Shown one piece after another: positions 1 to 8,244 of a stretch of 64,000 nucleotides of DNA. Position 1 is the first letter of the stretch, and every line of letters starts with the position of its first letter. The position numbers were made by a program, and so were the translations under genes. The DNA is from Microvirga makkahensis. Its GTDB lineage: Bacteria; Pseudomonadota; Alphaproteobacteria; Rhizobiales; Beijerinckiaceae. The DNA lies in contig NZ_WURB01000015.1 in assembly GCF_009830105.1 (NCBI RefSeq), forward strand, positions 1 through 64,000. Direction: 5' to 3'. The notes under the pieces are model-generated. The model made no database searches and was not told where the DNA came from. It saw only the letters and a program-made list of their open reading frames with translations.

Positions 1-155
1 ACGACGGAGATGTCCGCGCCCTTCTCGACCGCCTGCTGCTTGAGACGGATCGCCGTCGCCAGGCCCGCAGGGCCAGCGCCCACAATCACGACGTCGAACT
101 CCATCGATTCACGGGCGGGAAAATCGGGTGGGAGAATATTGGTTTGGGTCATCAT
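1..155 (-). CDS. Electron transfer flavoprotein-ubiquinone oxidoreductase, N-terminal fragment
   Basis: Only the first 51 codons lie in the window; the gene runs off the left edge. The peptide opens with two Met codons (153-155 and 150-152) and reaches the FAD-binding motif VVIVGAGPAGLA followed by AIRLKQQA, which is characteristic of ETF-QO. In the family this membrane-associated FAD and 4Fe-4S protein passes electrons from reduced ETF to ubiquinone. It lies 78 bp downstream of an FAD-linked 2-hydroxyacid dehydrogenase on the same strand. That suggests, by inference, that the dehydrogenase delivers electrons to the quinone pool through ETF. Another GG-reductase-type flavoprotein cannot be fully excluded from 51 residues. 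Confidence 0.75.
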   Translation of the reverse strand, partial: MMTQTNILPPDFPARESMEFDVVIVGAGPAGLATAIRLKQQAVEKGADISV

Positions 156-233
156 CACTCACAAACAGCCTTGATCCCGAACACGGTACGGGGAGCAGGG
201 ACGCGCCAGACTCCGATATGGAATCCGGCACCG

Positions 234-1655
234 TCAGGGCACCAGGATTCGTCCGGGAGCGAGGCAGTCCGTGGGATCGAGAAGCTGCTTGACGGCCCTT
301 ACCAGCTCCCGTTGCGGCCCCTGCAGTCGGCTATCGAGAGCGGCACGCTTCGACAGGCCGATCCCATGTTCTGCACTGATGCTGCCATCGAATGAATCCA
401 CGACCTCGTTCAATTTCTCGACAAGCAGGGGCAGGTACGGCTGGAAGGATGATCCAGTGAGGCCTTCCGGCGGCAGCGCATTCACATGGACGTTGCCGTC
501 GCCCACATGGCCGTAGCTCAGCACATTGAGTCCCGGCAGCTCTGCGGAGAGAACCTCGGTAACCTTGGCGATGAAGGGAGCCATGGAGGAAATCGGAACC
601 GAAACATCGGACCGGAGATGAAGTCCGCGCCTTTGCTGCGCCTCGACCATCAGCTCCCGAATCCGCCAGAACGACTTCGCCTGCGTATCGCTTTGAGCCA
701 TGAACCCGTCTGCCGCCAGATCGCGCTCGAAGGCTACGGCTATCAGATCCTCCACCCATTCCTTCAGATCCGGGCCGCCGCTTGACGAAATCTCCACCAG
801 GGCATGAGCCGGGTACTGCGCCGTCTCCTTTGAGATGCTCTGGTGATCGTCGAGCTCGAAGGCCAGCTCGAGGCAGGGAGCGGTGATCAACTCGAAAGCC
901 GATAGAAAGTCGCCCGCCTCGTGCTGGAACAAGGCGTAGAGATCCATGACCCGGTCCACGCTGTTGCAGCACAGCCAGACAGTCTCGATATGTTTCGGCT
1001 GCGGATAAAGCCGAAGCGTCGCAGCCGTGATGACCCCTAGGGTGCCCTCGGTTCCCACGAAGAGCTGCTTGAGGTCGAGACCGGTATTGTTCTTATGAAG
1101 GGCGCGCAGATCCGACAGGATGCGACCGTCGGGCAGAACCACCTCGAGGCCCAAGACGGATCGTCGCATCATGCCATAGCGTAGCACGTTGAGGCCTCCC
1201 GCATTCGTCGCGATGTTGCCGCCGATCTGGCAGCTTCCTTGCGCACCGAGAGCGAGCGGAAACAGCACCCCCTGCGCCGCTGCGGCGTCCTTGACATCCT
1301 GGAGGATGCAGCCTGCCTCTACGGTCATGGTCATGCCGAGAGGATCGATCGCCCGGATCCGGTTCAATCGCTCCAGGCTCAGCACAAGCTGAGCCGCGCA
1401 ATCCGGTGTCCCGCCCCCGACCAGGCCGGTGTGCCCTCCCTGAGGGATGACGGACAATCCCGCATCGCGACAGATGCGGAGCGCGCCCGCCACCTCGTCA
1501 ACGGTGGATGGGCGCAATACCGCAGACGGAGCGCAATGATAATCACCGCTCCAGTCGCGGGAGTAACGCTCCGTGATGTCGGTACCAACCAGCAGACCGG
1601 AGGGCCCGAGCACCTCTCCGAGGCGTGAGATCGTATCCTGCCCCATCTTCTTCAT
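234..1655 (-). CDS. FAD-linked oxidase, D-2-hydroxyacid (D-lactate/D-2-hydroxyglutarate/glycolate) dehydrogenase family
   Basis: About 473 residues with an N-terminal PCMH-type FAD domain (IPQGGHTGLVGGGTPD, then GGNIATNAGGLNVLRYGMMR) and a C-terminal FAD-oxidase domain containing YGHVGDGNVHVN and SAEHGIGLSKR. This is the GlcD/D2HGDH/Dld-II architecture, which oxidises D-2-hydroxyacids to 2-oxoacids. The reading frame stays open to 1736, but ATG at 1655 is preferred because GGAAAGGG precedes it and homology begins there. The ETF-QO start lies just downstream, so ETF is a plausible acceptor. The ABC transporter operon lies upstream on the same strand, separated by a 7-bp stem-loop. The exact substrate cannot be read from sequence. 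Confidence 0.85.
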   Translation of the reverse strand: MKKMGQDTISRLGEVLGPSGLLVGTDITERYSRDWSGDYHCAPSAVLRPSTVDEVAGALRICRDAGLSVIPQGGHTGLVGGGTPDCAAQLVLSLERLNRIRAIDPLGMTMTVEAGCILQDVKDAAAAQGVLFPLALGAQGSCQIGGNIATNAGGLNVLRYGMMRRSVLGLEVVLPDGRILSDLRALHKNNTGLDLKQLFVGTEGTLGVITAATLRLYPQPKHIETVWLCCNSVDRVMDLYALFQHEAGDFLSAFELITAPCLELAFELDDHQSISKETAQYPAHALVEISSSGGPDLKEWVEDLIAVAFERDLAADGFMAQSDTQAKSFWRIRELMVEAQQRRGLHLRSDVSVPISSMAPFIAKVTEVLSAELPGLNVLSYGHVGDGNVHVNALPPEGLTGSSFQPYLPLLVEKLNEVVDSFDGSISAEHGIGLSKRAALDSRLQGPQRELVRAVKQLLDPTDCLAPGRILVP

Positions 1656-1861
1656 CGTACCCTTTCCACTTTCCGTCGAGGATTGTCGTCGCGAAGCCGG
1701 CCAGTGAGGCTTTGGGCGGGTCAGCACGCCGCGCACCGTCGCACCTCGGCCGGCAGGTCGCCGAGACGCACGCAGGCTCGATCCGCATGATCATTCGTTC
1801 CCGTGAGGATGGACATCCCGACGCCGGCCGAACCTCAAAGCGGCGCCTGGCAGTGCCATGA

Positions 1862-1880
1862 GGGGAGCCTTGAGCTCCCC
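1862..1880 (-). terminator. Stem-loop after the sugar ABC permease gene
   Basis: GGGGAGC (1862-1868) pairs with GCTCCCC (1874-1880) across a 5-nt loop, 9 bp beyond the permease stop codon. No T-run follows on the minus strand, so it may act as an mRNA 3'-end stabiliser or partial terminator rather than a strong intrinsic terminator. It separates the transporter from the dehydrogenase gene. Confidence 0.4.
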
Positions 1881-1888
1881 TTCAAGCT

Positions 1889-2884
1889 CTATGCGAAATA
1901 GCGAACCCGGATCGCATCGATGGCCACGGCGATGAAGATCATGAAACCGCCGATCATCCCGACGTAGAAGGAGGGAACATTCGTAATGGCAAGCCCCACC
2001 TGAATCACCGTCAGAAGCAGGACGCCGCCGAGAATTCCGGTCACATTTCCGCGGCCGCCGAACACGCTGACGCCACCAATGATTGGAGCCGCGATGGCAT
2101 AGAGCAGGTAGCTCGATCCCTGGTTCGATGTGATCGCCATCTGCCACGAGGCCAGCAGGAAGCCCGCGACGCCGGCAAGAAATCCGGAGACCGTGTAGGT
2201 GATGATCTTGATCCGATCGACCCGGATACCCGCGGAGTTCGATGCAGCGGGGTTTCCGCCGACCGCATAGATAGAGCGCCCGAAAACGGTCATGCGCAAC
2301 ATAATGCCGATCAGGACGAGAGAGAGGATAAAGATCAGGGGCATCACCGGCCACCCAGCGACGGAGGCCTGACCGATCCAGACGTAGCCGTCGGACAGGT
2401 TGGTGAGCGTCTTTCCTTGGGTCAGGGCCAAAAGGGCGCCCTGCAGGATGATCATCATCGAAAGGGTCTGGATCAATGAAACCATGCGCAGCTTCGTAAT
2501 GCAAAGCCCATTGAAGAATCCAATCAGTGTGGCGACGGCAACCCCGACCATCATGGCGGGAAACCACGGCATCCCCAGATCCGAATAGGCGAGAGCGCCG
2601 ATCGCCGACGAAAATCCGAGATTGGCGGGGATCGATAGGTCGATCTCCGCGACGAGGAGCGGCAGCGCCACGGCCAGGCCCAACATGCCGAGTACGGTCG
2701 CCTGCACCATAATGTTCTGCATGTTCATGACAGTAAGAAAGAACTCGTTGAAGAGCCCGAACCCCACGACAAGTGCAAAGAGCCAGATCCACACGACGTT
2801 ATGAAGAACCCAGCGGATCGTCTGGTGCAATTTATCGCCTTTCGGGGCTGCCGATCCTTTGGCGGTCGAAACGATTGCAGTCAT
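1889..2884 (-). CDS. Sugar ABC transporter permease (RbsC/XylH-like)
   Basis: 331 residues, strongly hydrophobic with about 8-10 membrane segments, typical of CUT2-family ribose/xylose permeases. The family signature region is recognisable in AVGGNPAASNSAGIRVDRIKI, and a Gly-rich IIGGVSVFGGRGNVTG segment follows, as in RbsC. It would form the inner-membrane channel for the sugar delivered by the binding protein at 4549-5631 and powered by the ATPase at 2914-4437. It follows the ATPase gene by 29 bp. Substrate is inferred only from the neighbours (pentose, pentulose or polyol). Confidence 0.9.
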   Translation of the reverse strand: MTAIVSTAKGSAAPKGDKLHQTIRWVLHNVVWIWLFALVVGFGLFNEFFLTVMNMQNIMVQATVLGMLGLAVALPLLVAEIDLSIPANLGFSSAIGALAYSDLGMPWFPAMMVGVAVATLIGFFNGLCITKLRMVSLIQTLSMMIILQGALLALTQGKTLTNLSDGYVWIGQASVAGWPVMPLIFILSLVLIGIMLRMTVFGRSIYAVGGNPAASNSAGIRVDRIKIITYTVSGFLAGVAGFLLASWQMAITSNQGSSYLLYAIAAPIIGGVSVFGGRGNVTGILGGVLLLTVIQVGLAITNVPSFYVGMIGGFMIFIAVAIDAIRVRYFA

Positions 2885-2913
2885 TGTCTTATCCCTAATA
2901 CAGGCAATGCGCC

Positions 2914-4437
2914 TCAGGCCTGTGACAGGTTACGCAGATTGCCTGTCGTAATATCGCCGCCCGTGACGACTTCCTGAACCGACCCGCTGCGAAACACGAG
3001 GACCCGATCGACGGCACGAACCAGTTCGTCCGTATCGGTCGAAACGATAATCACGCAAACGCCGGTTCTGCTGAGTTGATCGATGATGCGCAACACGTCC
3101 TGCTTAACTCCTATGTCGATGCCGCGGGTTGGCTCGTCCAGGATCAAGAGACGTGGTCTGGTCGCCAGAACGCGACCGAGACAGACCTTCTGTTGATTGC
3201 CGCCGCTCAATGTATCTACCGCAACCAACGGGCTGGGCGCCTTGATACCCATGCTGGCGAAGTAATCGTCGCACAAGCGCGCTTCGCGTTTGGAATCGAT
3301 GAAGCCCATCCACGATCTTTCATCCAGCGACGACAAGGCTATATTCGCGGCGATCGACAGGTGCCCGACAACCCCGTCCTTCCGCCGGTCGTCGGACAGA
3401 TAGGCAATGCCGCGGTCCAGTGCATCGCGCGGATGAGTCGGCAGCCTTTCCCCGGGTCCGCCATCGAACGAAATCGTCCCTTCCCTGGCGGGGTGGAGCC
3501 CGAAGATCGTGCGAGCAAGCTCCTTTGCTCCAGCACCTGGAAGGCCTGTGAAACCAACCACGTCGCCAGCACGCAATTCGAGGCTGTCGACCTGGACATG
3601 GGGTGCTATGACGTTCCGCAACTGGATGGCAACCGGCCCCTCGGCGGCGCGGCGGTCGCGCTGGAACAGGTCCAGCCCACGCCCGAGCACAAGCTCGGAC
3701 AATTGCTCTGATGTCAATGACCTAACGTCGTCCGTGCCGCCCGCCAGCGATCCGTCCCGCAGCACCGAAACCGCATCGCAGATCTCGAGAATTTCCTCAT
3801 TGTAGTGCGAGATGAAGATGAAGGTCACGCCCTTCTGCTTCAGCTGGCGCATGAATTCGAACAGCTGACGCCGGTCCGGTACCGTCAAAGCGGCCGTCGG
3901 CTCATCGAGAATAATGACTTTGCCACCCGAGAACATGGCGCGCAGGATGTTCAACTTGCGCCGCGCAACGGCGTCGAGGGATCCGGCCCTCGCTTCGGGA
4001 TTGATGTTTGATCCCTCCAGCATGCGGGCAGCGTCGGCTTTCAGCTTCTTCCAGCGTACGAAGCCACGGCGTGAGGGCCAGATGCCCAGCATCAGGTTCT
4101 CGGCTGCCGAGATGTGATCGATGATCATCGGCTCCTGCGTGACGAGAAACACGCCGGCTTCTTCCATGGAACGCACGTCCGCATGGAAAATTTCATGGCC
4201 GTCAAGACGGATTGTGCCGCTGGTCGGGCTCTTCTGACCGGAAATGATGCCGACGAGGGTACTCTTGCCTGCTCCGTTCTCGCCGAGGAGACCGTGGATG
4301 GTGCCGCGGCGGATATCGATGGTGACGTTGCGAAGTGCGACGAGTGAACCATACGTCTTGCGAATGTTTTCCACGCGCAGCACGATGTCCGCCGCTTCAC
4401 GCCGGTTATCTGCTGAGGCATTCATCTGAACAGGCAT
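2914..4437 (-). CDS. Sugar ABC transporter ATP-binding protein (RbsA/XylG-like, two ABC domains)
   Basis: About 507 residues with duplicated ATPase domains. The first has Walker A GLLGENGAGKST and Walker B VIILDEPTAAL; the second has a degenerate P-loop (GFTGLPGAGAKEL), the signature LSGGNQQK and Walker B LLILDEPTRGID. This asymmetry is standard for CUT2 sugar ATPases. ATG at 4437 is chosen because GAGGA stands 8-12 nt upstream; the frame extends to a TTG at 4455. It sits between the binding-protein and permease genes. An 11-bp stem-loop (4508-4537) separates it from the binding-protein gene and probably lowers its expression relative to that protein. Confidence 0.92.
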   Translation of the reverse strand: MPVQMNASADNRREAADIVLRVENIRKTYGSLVALRNVTIDIRRGTIHGLLGENGAGKSTLVGIISGQKSPTSGTIRLDGHEIFHADVRSMEEAGVFLVTQEPMIIDHISAAENLMLGIWPSRRGFVRWKKLKADAARMLEGSNINPEARAGSLDAVARRKLNILRAMFSGGKVIILDEPTAALTVPDRRQLFEFMRQLKQKGVTFIFISHYNEEILEICDAVSVLRDGSLAGGTDDVRSLTSEQLSELVLGRGLDLFQRDRRAAEGPVAIQLRNVIAPHVQVDSLELRAGDVVGFTGLPGAGAKELARTIFGLHPAREGTISFDGGPGERLPTHPRDALDRGIAYLSDDRRKDGVVGHLSIAANIALSSLDERSWMGFIDSKREARLCDDYFASMGIKAPSPLVAVDTLSGGNQQKVCLGRVLATRPRLLILDEPTRGIDIGVKQDVLRIIDQLSRTGVCVIIVSTDTDELVRAVDRVLVFRSGSVQEVVTGGDITTGNLRNLSQA

Positions 4438-4507
4438 AACACTGAGTCCTCGCAACGACCTCTTGGATCCCGCCCGGGCCCTTCGGACGGGCGTGCGTGA
4501 AATGGCA

Positions 4508-4537
4508 CCCGGTTGCGCGGGAGAGAGCGCAACCGGG
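4508..4537 (-). promoter_or_regulatory. Intercistronic stem-loop between binding-protein and ATPase genes
   Basis: CCCGGTTGCGC (4508-4518) and GCGCAACCGGG (4527-4537) form a perfect 11-bp stem with an 8-nt loop, 11 bp after the binding-protein stop codon. Such hairpins commonly stabilise the upstream message and attenuate the downstream genes, giving excess periplasmic binding protein. That role is inference; the pairing is seen directly. Confidence 0.6.
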
Positions 4538-4548
4538 CTTGCCTCGGA

Positions 4549-5631
4549 TCAGGTGTAAGGTACGCCCCATTCCTTTTCGGCCACATGACCCCAATGGCGC
4601 TTGTCGGATGCGTTCTCTCCGTTGATGACGAAGGGCGGGATGATCAGTGTAGGCCCGGTCTTGCCGTCGACGATCTCGCCCTTTTCCCAGAAGTACTTTG
4701 CATTCTTATAGGTGCCGAGAGGAACGTCGTTGCCCTTCAGGGAATGCTTGGCGAGCATTTCCACTGCGATTTCGCCGTAGGCAATCGGATCCTGCGACAC
4801 ACAGGCGTCCATGTAGCCATCCTGGATCCACTTCAGAGCCACCGGTTCACCGTCGATCGTGACAAAAATCACGTGGCCATCCTCACCGGCCTTTTTCCAG
4901 CGGCCCTTCTGCTGCAGAGCAGTTGCGATGCCACGAGCTGGAGAATCACTCGGCGCGTGGACCGCGTCGAGGTCCGGATGCTCGGACAGGGTTCCCAGCG
5001 TTACCGAGAGCATCTGCTCGAGTTGGCCTTCGCTGGGACGGGCGATATAGGTGATTTCCGGATACTTGGCGAATTCGGCATCCATGCCCTCCTTGCGCTG
5101 GCGCCATGCCACGCTGGCCAAGGCGCCGTAGCAGTTCAGGACCTTGCCGCGCGGACTGCCGTATTTCTTGGTCAGGCGATCGATGATCTCGCGGGCCGCC
5201 ATGACGCCGCCCTCGCGGTTGTCGAAGCTGACGGTAATCGCCACCTTGCCGCCGTCTGCGGGCGTATCAATGATCGCGACCGGGATCTTCTGCTGATTGT
5301 AGCGGCGGATCGCGCTGACGATCGCCTGGCTGTCGATTGGGTCTGAGACGAGCGCTGCCGGCTTCGAGAGCATCAGGCTTTGCCACTGCTCAAGCTGTTT
5401 GGTGTTGTCGAAATTAGCATTTGTAGCCTGGAACGACCACTTGTTGGCTTCGACAGCCCGCTTTACGGCCTGCTCCTCGATGACGAAGAAATAGTAATCC
5501 AGGCTTTTGTTGCTGAATGGCACGAACACACGGTCCTGGGCGAATGCCGCGGGCCCGGCAAGTGTGCTTGCTCCTAGCGCCAACCCGCCTGCGAGAACCT
5601 GCCGGCGATTCATTCTCGGATTGATGGTCAT
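4549..5631 (-). CDS. Sugar ABC transporter substrate-binding protein (periplasmic, RbsB-like)
   Basis: 360 residues. The N terminus MTINPRMNRRQVLAGG is followed by a hydrophobic stretch and AFAQ, a probable Tat or Sec signal peptide with an Arg pair. The mature part is a periplasmic-binding-protein type I fold (peripla_BP_4), as in ribose, xylose and other pentose or polyol binding proteins. The start has a strong ribosome site (GGGAGGAAAG). It is the first gene of the transporter operon. Upstream lie two HexR-like palindromes (5659-5674 and 5839-5853), pointing to control by the RpiR-family protein encoded at 6638-7477. Confidence 0.9.
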   Translation of the reverse strand: MTINPRMNRRQVLAGGLALGASTLAGPAAFAQDRVFVPFSNKSLDYYFFVIEEQAVKRAVEANKWSFQATNANFDNTKQLEQWQSLMLSKPAALVSDPIDSQAIVSAIRRYNQQKIPVAIIDTPADGGKVAITVSFDNREGGVMAAREIIDRLTKKYGSPRGKVLNCYGALASVAWRQRKEGMDAEFAKYPEITYIARPSEGQLEQMLSVTLGTLSEHPDLDAVHAPSDSPARGIATALQQKGRWKKAGEDGHVIFVTIDGEPVALKWIQDGYMDACVSQDPIAYGEIAVEMLAKHSLKGNDVPLGTYKNAKYFWEKGEIVDGKTGPTLIIPPFVINGENASDKRHWGHVAEKEWGVPYT

Positions 5632-5658
5632 TCTTTCCTCCCTTACAGATTTGGTTGA

Positions 5659-5674
5659 GATAGTTTCACTACAT
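5659..5674 (-). promoter_or_regulatory. Putative RpiR/HexR-like operator, binding-protein promoter
   Basis: Read on the minus strand the site is ATGTAGTGAAACTATC, an imperfect palindrome of the form YGTAGTNNNRCTA. It lies 28-43 bp upstream of the binding-protein start. Three similar sites occur at 5839, 11297 and 11508. HexR, an RpiR-family protein, binds TGTAATTAAATTACA-type sites, which supports the assignment. Confidence 0.5.
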
Positions 5675-5838
5675 GGGTTGGCGGATTGTCAAGCCCAAGA
5701 TCACCGGACGCCTGAGAGACAGGTATACTTTAGCATTATCAAATACTTATTCTTCGATGTCGGCACACGTCCGGCAACAGCGAACCTCAGTATCGCACCT
5801 TCAGTTCGAAGGCGTGATACAGCGGGAGGCACACGGAT

Positions 5839-5853
5839 GTAAGTTTTACTACG
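5839..5853 (-). promoter_or_regulatory. Putative RpiR/HexR-like operator, distal site before the transporter operon
   Basis: The minus strand reads CGTAGTAAAACTTAC, one of four related palindromes in this locus. It touches the rpiA stop codon and lies about 208 bp upstream of the binding-protein start. It could be a remote operator for looping, or the operator of a longer 5' leader. Confidence 0.45.
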
Positions 5854-6558
5854 TCAGCGCATGTGCACCTGGGATGTTCCGTCGAAGCAGCCCACGACCA
5901 TGCCGACGGACTCACGCGTGAAAAGCCCGTTCTCCACAACGCCCGGAATGCGGTTGAGCTCGATCTCAAGCGACACAGGATTTTCAATGACGCCGCATTT
6001 GCAGTCGAGAATGAAGTTTCCGCTGTCCGTTACTACGGGCTGGCCGTCCCGCATGCGGCGGTAGATCTCGGCCTGGATTCCATGCTCTTTCAGCACGCGG
6101 TCCACCATCCGCTCGGTCTGCTTCCATGCAAACTGCACAACCTCGACCGGGAGAGGAAAAGCGCCGAGCGCATTCACGATCTTGGTTTCGTCGCAGATCG
6201 TGACCATTTCCTTGGACGCGTGCGCGATGATCTTTTCCCATAGCAGGCACGCGCCTCCGCCTTTGATCATGTGGAAATTGCGGTCGATCTCGTCGGGACC
6301 GTCGATCGTGAGGTCGATCTCGCCAATCTCATTGGGATCCGTAATGGCGATGCCGACCTCGCGAGCCACATCAATGGTCGACCGCGACGTCGTGGTGCAG
6401 GTGAGCCTCATTCCATCGGCGACGTACTTTCCGAGCTCCCGGACGAAGAAATGCGAAGTCGTGCCGGAACCAAGACCTAGTTTCATGCCGTCCCGGACAA
6501 ACTCCTGAATCACGCGGCGCCCTGCAACTTTCTTTGCTTCATCCTGCTTCGTCGACAT
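5854..6558 (-). CDS. rpiA: Ribose-5-phosphate isomerase A
   Basis: 234 residues. It shows the RpiA phosphate-binding loop GLGSGTTSHFFVRELG, then IDLTIDGPDEID and KGGGACLLWEKIIA, all diagnostic of the type A isomerase interconverting ribose 5-phosphate and ribulose 5-phosphate. ATG at 6558 is chosen because AAGGA lies 8-12 nt upstream. It follows the RpiR regulator by 79 bp. With a xylulokinase in the same cluster, it would help channel a phosphorylated pentulose into the pentose phosphate pathway. A paralogue with altered sugar-phosphate specificity is possible, since the N-terminal part differs from housekeeping enzymes I know. Confidence 0.88.
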   Translation of the reverse strand: MSTKQDEAKKVAGRRVIQEFVRDGMKLGLGSGTTSHFFVRELGKYVADGMRLTCTTTSRSTIDVAREVGIAITDPNEIGEIDLTIDGPDEIDRNFHMIKGGGACLLWEKIIAHASKEMVTICDETKIVNALGAFPLPVEVVQFAWKQTERMVDRVLKEHGIQAEIYRRMRDGQPVVTDSGNFILDCKCGVIENPVSLEIELNRIPGVVENGLFTRESVGMVVGCFDGTSQVHMR

Positions 6559-6613
6559 CTTCAATCCTTACTTTGCCTGAATGGGCGCCGGCGCCTCGGG
6601 AGCCGTGCGCCGA

Positions 6614-6641
6614 CTGAGATCGTCTTGATGGACGATCTCAG
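6614..6641 (-). terminator. Stem-loop overlapping the rpiR stop codon
   Basis: CTGAGATCGTC (6614-6624) and GACGATCTCAG (6631-6641) make a perfect 11-bp stem with a 6-nt loop. The stop codon of the RpiR gene lies inside the right arm. No T-run follows on the minus strand, so attenuation or mRNA processing before rpiA is more likely than full termination. Confidence 0.45.
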
Positions 6642-7477
6642 ATTTTGTCCGTCAGCCAGGAGTCCAGTGCTGGCAGCTGATCCGGAAACTCGCTTCCGCT
6701 TGAAACCGCGATGGCCGTCACAAGCATGTTGATGACGAGGTGGTGGTTGAGGCGCGAGGCAAGTGGCGTCATCAGCTCTGTGCGGTCATATGGCAACACA
6801 GCGACTAGGACATCGGTCACACGCGCAAGGGGGCTTTCAGCAGCAGTTACCGATACGACACGCGCGCCGCCTGAGCGGGCTGCGATCGCCAGTTCCACCA
6901 TCTGCTTCGTGTGCCCGGACTGAGAGAAAATCAGAGCAACTTCGTTGGGCCGTGAGCTTTCGGCGTGCATCCACTGCTTCTGCCGTCCTATGACCGCCGC
7001 GCAGCGCATCCCGAGACGCTGAAACTTGTGTTCCGCATCAATGGCCGTGATCTCCGAGATGCCGCTGGCGTAGATTCCGATCCATGTTGCGCCACGCAGA
7101 AGCTGCGCTGCGGCTTCGATCTGTTTGGGAACGAGATCCTCCAGTGCCCGCTGGATGGCGTTCAGCGAGTTGCGGCAAGTCTTACGCACGATATTCTCGA
7201 CGCTGTCGCTCGACACAATCTGCTCATATGCGAAGGGCGCGGACGGGACTAGGCTTTGCGCCAGATGCAGCTTGAAATCCTGATAGCCGTCGAAGCCAAA
7301 CCTGCGGCAGAACCGCATGATCGTAGGATCGCTGACGGAGCAGCGTTCCGCCAACTTCGCCATACTCATATGGATGACTTCGCCCGGTGACGAGTTCACA
7401 AAGGCGCCGATGCGTTGCTCGGCGGCTCCCATTTCACCCATGTCCTGCAGAATACGCTGCAGCAGACTCACCGCCAT
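6638..7477 (-). CDS. MurR/RpiR-family transcriptional regulator (HTH plus SIS domain)
   Basis: 279 residues. An N-terminal HTH_6 domain (about residues 1-77) contains MAKLAERCSVSDPTIMRFCRRFGFDGYQDFK, and a C-terminal SIS sugar-phosphate-binding domain (about 125-260) contains GIYASGISEITAID and VALIFSQSGHTKQMVELA. Family members sense phosphosugars and bind short palindromes. ATG at 7477 is preceded by GGGAGGAG. It lies between the HAD/xylulokinase genes and rpiA on the same strand. Four HexR-like palindromes in this locus are its natural candidate operators, and its own ligand is probably a pentose or pentulose phosphate. Confidence 0.9.
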   Translation of the reverse strand: MAVSLLQRILQDMGEMGAAEQRIGAFVNSSPGEVIHMSMAKLAERCSVSDPTIMRFCRRFGFDGYQDFKLHLAQSLVPSAPFAYEQIVSSDSVENIVRKTCRNSLNAIQRALEDLVPKQIEAAAQLLRGATWIGIYASGISEITAIDAEHKFQRLGMRCAAVIGRQKQWMHAESSRPNEVALIFSQSGHTKQMVELAIAARSGGARVVSVTAAESPLARVTDVLVAVLPYDRTELMTPLASRLNHHLVINMLVTAIAVSSGSEFPDQLPALDSWLTDKI

Positions 7478-7511
7478 GAGTTAAACTCCTCCCGATCCCT
7501 GACCGCCGTTG

Positions 7512-8165
7512 TCACCGCCGATGACCTAGGAGGTCCGTCAGCCGTTCAAGCCTCTGATGCGGTTCAACGGGAACATCTCCCCCACCCCCCCAAGGCACCA
7601 CATAAAAAGGCGCATTGGCCGCCTCCGCCGTCCTTTTGTCGACCTTGGTGTCGCCGATATAGGCCCAGGCGCCCGGCTCAAGCTCCATTTTTTCGACCAC
7701 GGCCAGCAGATGCCCGGGATCAGGCTTGCAAGCCGGCACGGCATCGGCCCCCATGGCCACGTCGATGATACTGTCGAGCTTGAGAATTCTCAGAATGTCC
7801 TGGGTCAGGCTATGGGGCTTATTCGTGCAGATTCCGAGGCGAAATCCAGCTTCATGCAGCCTGTACAGGTCCTCCTCGACATGGTTGAAGAAGCGCGTCT
7901 TGCCGGCTGGGTTACGGCGATAGCTCTCGATGTATCGCTGGACAGCCTCTTCGACGGCTGCGTCGTCGGCGGGAAGCCCCTTGTCGATGAAGATGTCGAG
8001 CAACAGCCGGCGCGGCCCGTTGCCGATAAACTGCTCGACATAGTCAACGTCCAGTTCGGGCCAGCCGCGCTCAGCCATGCAGACGTTGACCGCGGCCGCG
8101 ATGTCGGGCGCGCTATCGATCAACGTACCGTCCAGATCAAAGATGAGAGCCGAATACCGGTTCAT
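7512..8165 (-). CDS. HAD-family phosphatase, phosphoglycolate-phosphatase-like
   Basis: 217 residues from ATG at 8165. HAD motif I is FDLDGTLIDSAPD (Asp10 and Asp12), motif II lies near LGICTNKP, and motifs III/IV are CKPDPGH and YIGDTKVD. This matches Gph-type enzymes, but HAD specificity is hard to predict. Inside a pentose kinase cluster it may remove toxic or dead-end sugar phosphates. The frame stays open to 8270, inside the kinase gene. The downstream ATG is preferred because the DLDGT motif then sits at the usual residue 10, although the AAAGGA box is rather far from it. Confidence 0.82.
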   Translation of the reverse strand: MNRYSALIFDLDGTLIDSAPDIAAAVNVCMAERGWPELDVDYVEQFIGNGPRRLLLDIFIDKGLPADDAAVEEAVQRYIESYRRNPAGKTRFFNHVEEDLYRLHEAGFRLGICTNKPHSLTQDILRILKLDSIIDVAMGADAVPACKPDPGHLLAVVEKMELEPGAWAYIGDTKVDKRTAEAANAPFYVVPWGGGGDVPVEPHQRLERLTDLLGHRR

Positions 8166-8244
8166 GCGAAGCGCCGTTCCTTTGTTCAACTGATATCGTT
8201 CGTGGGCTTGAAATAGGTCCCGCAGCGGCAAGCCTTTCGACAGG

